Shown here: one piece after another, positions 14,053 through 15,468 of the stretch
How positions within the stretch are numbered: position 1 is the first letter of the stretch
How the letters are laid out: each line of letters begins with the position of its first letter
Assembly: GCA_900752975.1 (NCBI GenBank)
Contig: CAADXH010000124.1
Location: 1-15,468 of the forward strand
Direction: 5' to 3'
DNA from: Bacilli bacterium
Lineage (GTDB): Bacteria; Bacillota_I; Bacilli_A; ML615J-28; CAG-313
DNA: 15,468 nt
Position numbers and translations under genes: made by a program
The notes under the pieces: model-generated
The model's database searches: none
What the model saw: the letters and a program-made list of their open reading frames with translations, nothing else
What the model was told of the DNA's origin: nothing

Positions 14053-14712
14053 CTATGCTAGTGCTTCAGGGTTTAATTCTGGTTTTTTAGATTTAACTGC
14101 ATTCTTAATAACTACGAATGAATTGTTAGCACCAGGTACATTACCCTTGATTAATACTACATTGTTTTCAGCATCATACTTAACAAATTCAAGATTTTGA
14201 ACTGTCTTTGTTTCTCCGCCCATACGACCAGCCATCTTTTTACCTGGTTTAATACGTGCAGGTTGGATAGATCCCATTGAACCTATTCCACGATGATATC
14301 CTGAACCGTGTGCGGCAGGACCTAAATGGAAGTTATGACGTTTGATAACGCCTTGGTAACCTTTACCTTTAGAAGTTCCAGTTACGTCTACTAATTCTCC
14401 AGCAAAGAATATATTTCCTTTAACCTCTTGTCCAACTTCGAACGCTAGCATTTCTTCCCCAGCGATTTCTTGAATGAAGCGCTTAGGGGCTGTATTGACT
14501 TTTGCAACGTGTCCAAGTTCAGGTTTGTTTGCTAGACGTTCAGGTTTGTCAGCGTAACCTAATTGGATTGCATTGTATCCGTCAGTTTCAACAGTCTTTT
14601 TTTGTAATACTACATTCGGAGTTACTTCGATTACTGTAACAGGGATTAAAGAGCCTGTTTCAGAAAAAATTTGTGTCATTCCGATTTTCTTACCTAAGAT
14701 TCCTTTGGCCAT
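14053..14712 (-). CDS. rplC: 50S ribosomal protein L3
   Basis: L3 starts large-subunit assembly, and its central loop reaches the peptidyl-transferase centre. The 219-residue sequence begins MAKGILGKKIGMTQIFSETG and has VDVTGTSKGKGYQGVIKRHN (109-127), GPAAHGSGYHRGIGSMG (131-147), KKMAGRMGGETKTVQNLEFV and VPGANNSFVVIK, all canonical. It is about 10 residues longer than the common 209 because of a short C-terminal tail (KKPELNPEALA). A GGAAGG site precedes the ATG. It follows rpsJ by 16 nt. Confidence 0.97.
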   Translation of the reverse strand: MAKGILGKKIGMTQIFSETGSLIPVTVIEVTPNVVLQKKTVETDGYNAIQLGYADKPERLANKPELGHVAKVNTAPKRFIQEIAGEEMLAFEVGQEVKGNIFFAGELVDVTGTSKGKGYQGVIKRHNFHLGPAAHGSGYHRGIGSMGSIQPARIKPGKKMAGRMGGETKTVQNLEFVKYDAENNVVLIKGNVPGANNSFVVIKNAVKSKKPELNPEALA

Positions 14713-14728
14713 GAGTGCACCTTCCTTT

Positions 14729-15037
14729 CTATTTTAAAACGATTTCGACACCAGATGGAAGTTCTAAATGAACTAACGCATCCATTGTTTTAGGAGTAAT
14801 ATTTACGATATCGATTAAACGTTTGTGAGTACGACGTTCAAATTGTTCACGACTATCTTTATATTTGTGTGGTGAACGGATAATAGTAAATACTTCCTTT
14901 TCAGTAGGTAGTGGGATAGGGCCTGAAACTTTTGAACCAGTTCTTTTAGCTGTTTCCACTATCTTTTTTGCAGATTCATCAAGTAATCTGTGATCATAAG
15001 ATAATAATCTTATTCTTAACTTTTTTTCTTTTGCCAT
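14729..15037 (-). CDS. rpsJ: 30S ribosomal protein S10 (NusE)
   Basis: S10 is a head protein of the small subunit and, as NusE, a partner of NusB and NusG in antitermination and transcription-translation coupling. The 102-residue product is canonical: KKLRIRLLSYDHRLLDESAK, GSKVSGPIPLPTEKEVFTI, the long loop SPHKYKDSREQFERRTHKR (55-73) and VHLELPSGVEIVLK. AGGAGG sits 7 nt upstream of the ATG, with a 6-bp hairpin just before it. It is the first gene of the cluster and carries a structured leader. The str-operon genes that often lie upstream in Bacilli are not there. Confidence 0.98.
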   Translation of the reverse strand: MAKEKKLRIRLLSYDHRLLDESAKKIVETAKRTGSKVSGPIPLPTEKEVFTIIRSPHKYKDSREQFERRTHKRLIDIVNITPKTMDALVHLELPSGVEIVLK

Positions 15038-15044
15038 GTTTTTA

Positions 15045-15155
15045 CCTCCTAGCTTTTTTAAGCTATAGACTCAATGCAAATTCCCTGACCATACGCACCA
15101 CGGCAACTTTTCCGTGCGTGTCAGCAACCTCGCATATCTCTGTCCGTTTTTAGCC
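15045..15155 (-). promoter_or_regulatory. Structured rpsJ (S10 operon) leader RNA
   Basis: About 115 nt separate the inferred transcription start from rpsJ. The sense strand has the stretch GAGATATGCGAGGTTGCTG, which I recall as recurrent upstream of rpsJ in Bacilli. It then forms a long hairpin (15085-15124): CTGAC/GTCAG, ACG/CGT and CACGG/CCGTG, with two 3-nt bulges (ATG and GTG) on the 3' side and an AAAAGTTG loop. ATGC (15132-15135) can pair with GCAT (15074-15077) as an outer closing helix. A second hairpin, TAGCTT/AAGCTA, ends on the first base of AGGAGG. The layout suggests autogenous control, perhaps by an operon-encoded ribosomal protein; the regulator is inference. Confidence 0.75.
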
Positions 15156-15161
15156 TGTAAT

Positions 15162-15190
15162 ATTATATTCAAATTGCCCTTTTTTTGCAA
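15162..15190 (-). promoter_or_regulatory. Sigma-A-type promoter of the S10-spc-alpha cluster
   Basis: On the minus strand there is a perfect -10 TATAAT (15162-15167) and a 17-nt spacer to TTGCAA (15185-15190, four of six matches to TTGACA). A start is expected near 15155. The spacer and upstream DNA are A/T-rich, which suits alpha-CTD contacts at a highly expressed operon. It is the only convincing promoter upstream of rpsJ in the window. Confidence 0.8.
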
Positions 15191-15343
15191 ATTGTTTGCT
15201 CACATTTTCTAAGTTTTATATTTTTTATCGTATTTATTTTTTTGTTTCTTTTTGAATTTTTCCTATTTAGTTGCATTATTTTTATTGAATAACAATTTTA
15301 AAACAAAGGTTATATGATTATGAAACGTAAATTATAAACTATA
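15191..15343. other. AT-rich spacer between upstream terminator and S10 promoter
   Basis: About 150 nt of strongly AT-rich, pyrimidine-skewed sequence. I see no open frame longer than about ten codons, no tRNA and no convincing second promoter. It may act only as a curved or UP-element-rich region ahead of the promoter. Confidence 0.5.
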
Positions 15344-15381
15344 AAAAAGTATATATATGAATAATCATACATATACTTTTT
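15344..15381. terminator. Bidirectional intrinsic terminator upstream of the S10 promoter
   Basis: An A-tract (15344-15348), GTATAT (349-354 of the 15 kb block) pairing with ATATAC (15371-15376), an A-C mismatch, TATGA/TCATA, an ATAA loop and a T-tract (15377-15381) form a long AT-rich stem flanked by A5 and T5. On the minus strand it lies 17 nt beyond the stop of the partial gene at 15398 and would end that transcript, insulating the S10 promoter. Confidence 0.8.
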
Positions 15382-15397
15382 GTTTGTTATCTAATTG

Positions 15398-15468
15398 TTA
15401 TTTTCTTTTACGAAGTACAATTACTAATCCACCTAGAAGAGTTACAAATGTTAATAAATAACCATTTA
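15398..15468 (-). CDS. C-terminal end of a surface protein with cell-wall-anchor-like tail (partial)
   Basis: Only the last 22 codons are in the window. They read NGYLLTFVTLLGGLVIVLRK, then RK and a TAA stop: one hydrophobic membrane span followed by a short basic tail. This is the usual end of Gram-positive sortase substrates, where an LPXTG-type motif stands just before the hydrophobic segment; that motif would lie outside the window and is not seen. An ordinary single-pass membrane protein ending in a positive tail is the alternative. It is cotranscriptional in direction with the ribosomal cluster but separated from it by a terminator. Nothing can be said of its function. Confidence 0.7.
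   Translation of the reverse strand, partial: NGYLLTFVTLLGGLVIVLRKRK

Noticed and set aside
1..15468. CRISPR arrays, tRNA or rRNA genes, insertion sequences, toxin-antitoxin or defence genes
   Set aside because: I looked at all gaps on both strands. The gene gaps are too short, and the two flanks hold only the intron, terminators, leader and promoter described.

Overview
The window is one end-to-end S10-spc-alpha ribosomal protein gene cluster, read entirely on the minus strand, so gene order runs from high to low coordinates. The organism is a low-GC Gram-positive bacterium (Firmicutes/Bacillota). The grounds are the Bacillus-type gene order (rplO-secY-adk-map-infA-rpmJ-rpsM-rpsK-rpoA-rplQ, without rpsD between rpsK and rpoA), AGGAGG ribosome binding sites before most genes, a four-cysteine zinc adenylate kinase, short zinc-type S14 and L36 proteins, and a partial upstream gene ending like a sortase-anchored surface protein. 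The code is standard (Trp is TGG; the stops I checked are TAA or TAG). AT-richness and protein style suit Bacilli or Erysipelotrichia, but I cannot name a genus.

Layout from upstream to downstream: the 3' end of a cell-wall-anchor-like gene (15398 to the window edge); a bidirectional terminator (15344-15381); an AT-rich spacer; a sigma-A-type promoter (15162-15190); a structured leader of about 115 nt before rpsJ; the S10 block (rpsJ, rplC, rplD, rplW, rplB, rpsS, rplV, rpsC, rplP, rpmC, rpsQ); the spc block (rplN, rplX, rplE, rpsN, rpsH, rplF, rplR, rpsE, rpmD, rplO, secY, adk, map, infA, rpmJ); the alpha block (rpsM, rpsK, rpoA, rplQ); a strong intrinsic terminator (475-494); and, directly after its T-tract, the 5' end of a group II intron in the same orientation that runs toward or past the window edge.

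The 30 complete genes supply 25 ribosomal proteins (S3, S5, S8, S10, S11, S13, S14, S17, S19, L2-L6, L14-L18, L22-L24, L29, L30, L36) plus SecY, adenylate kinase, methionine aminopeptidase, IF-1 and RNA polymerase alpha. The cluster therefore couples ribosome assembly to protein export, nascent-chain processing, translation initiation and transcription. Most gaps are under 25 nt and four junctions are TAATG stop/start overlaps. I see no promoter or terminator inside the cluster, and the only long internal gap (81 nt, rpsK-rpoA) holds two abutting hairpins.

The core is an ordinary housekeeping locus and I see no new multi-gene system. The points worth a second look are the terminator-targeting group IIC-like intron, the rpsJ leader RNA, the rpsK-rpoA hairpin pair, an insertion of about 30 residues plus an acidic tail in RpoA, and a lysine-rich N-terminal extension on L29.
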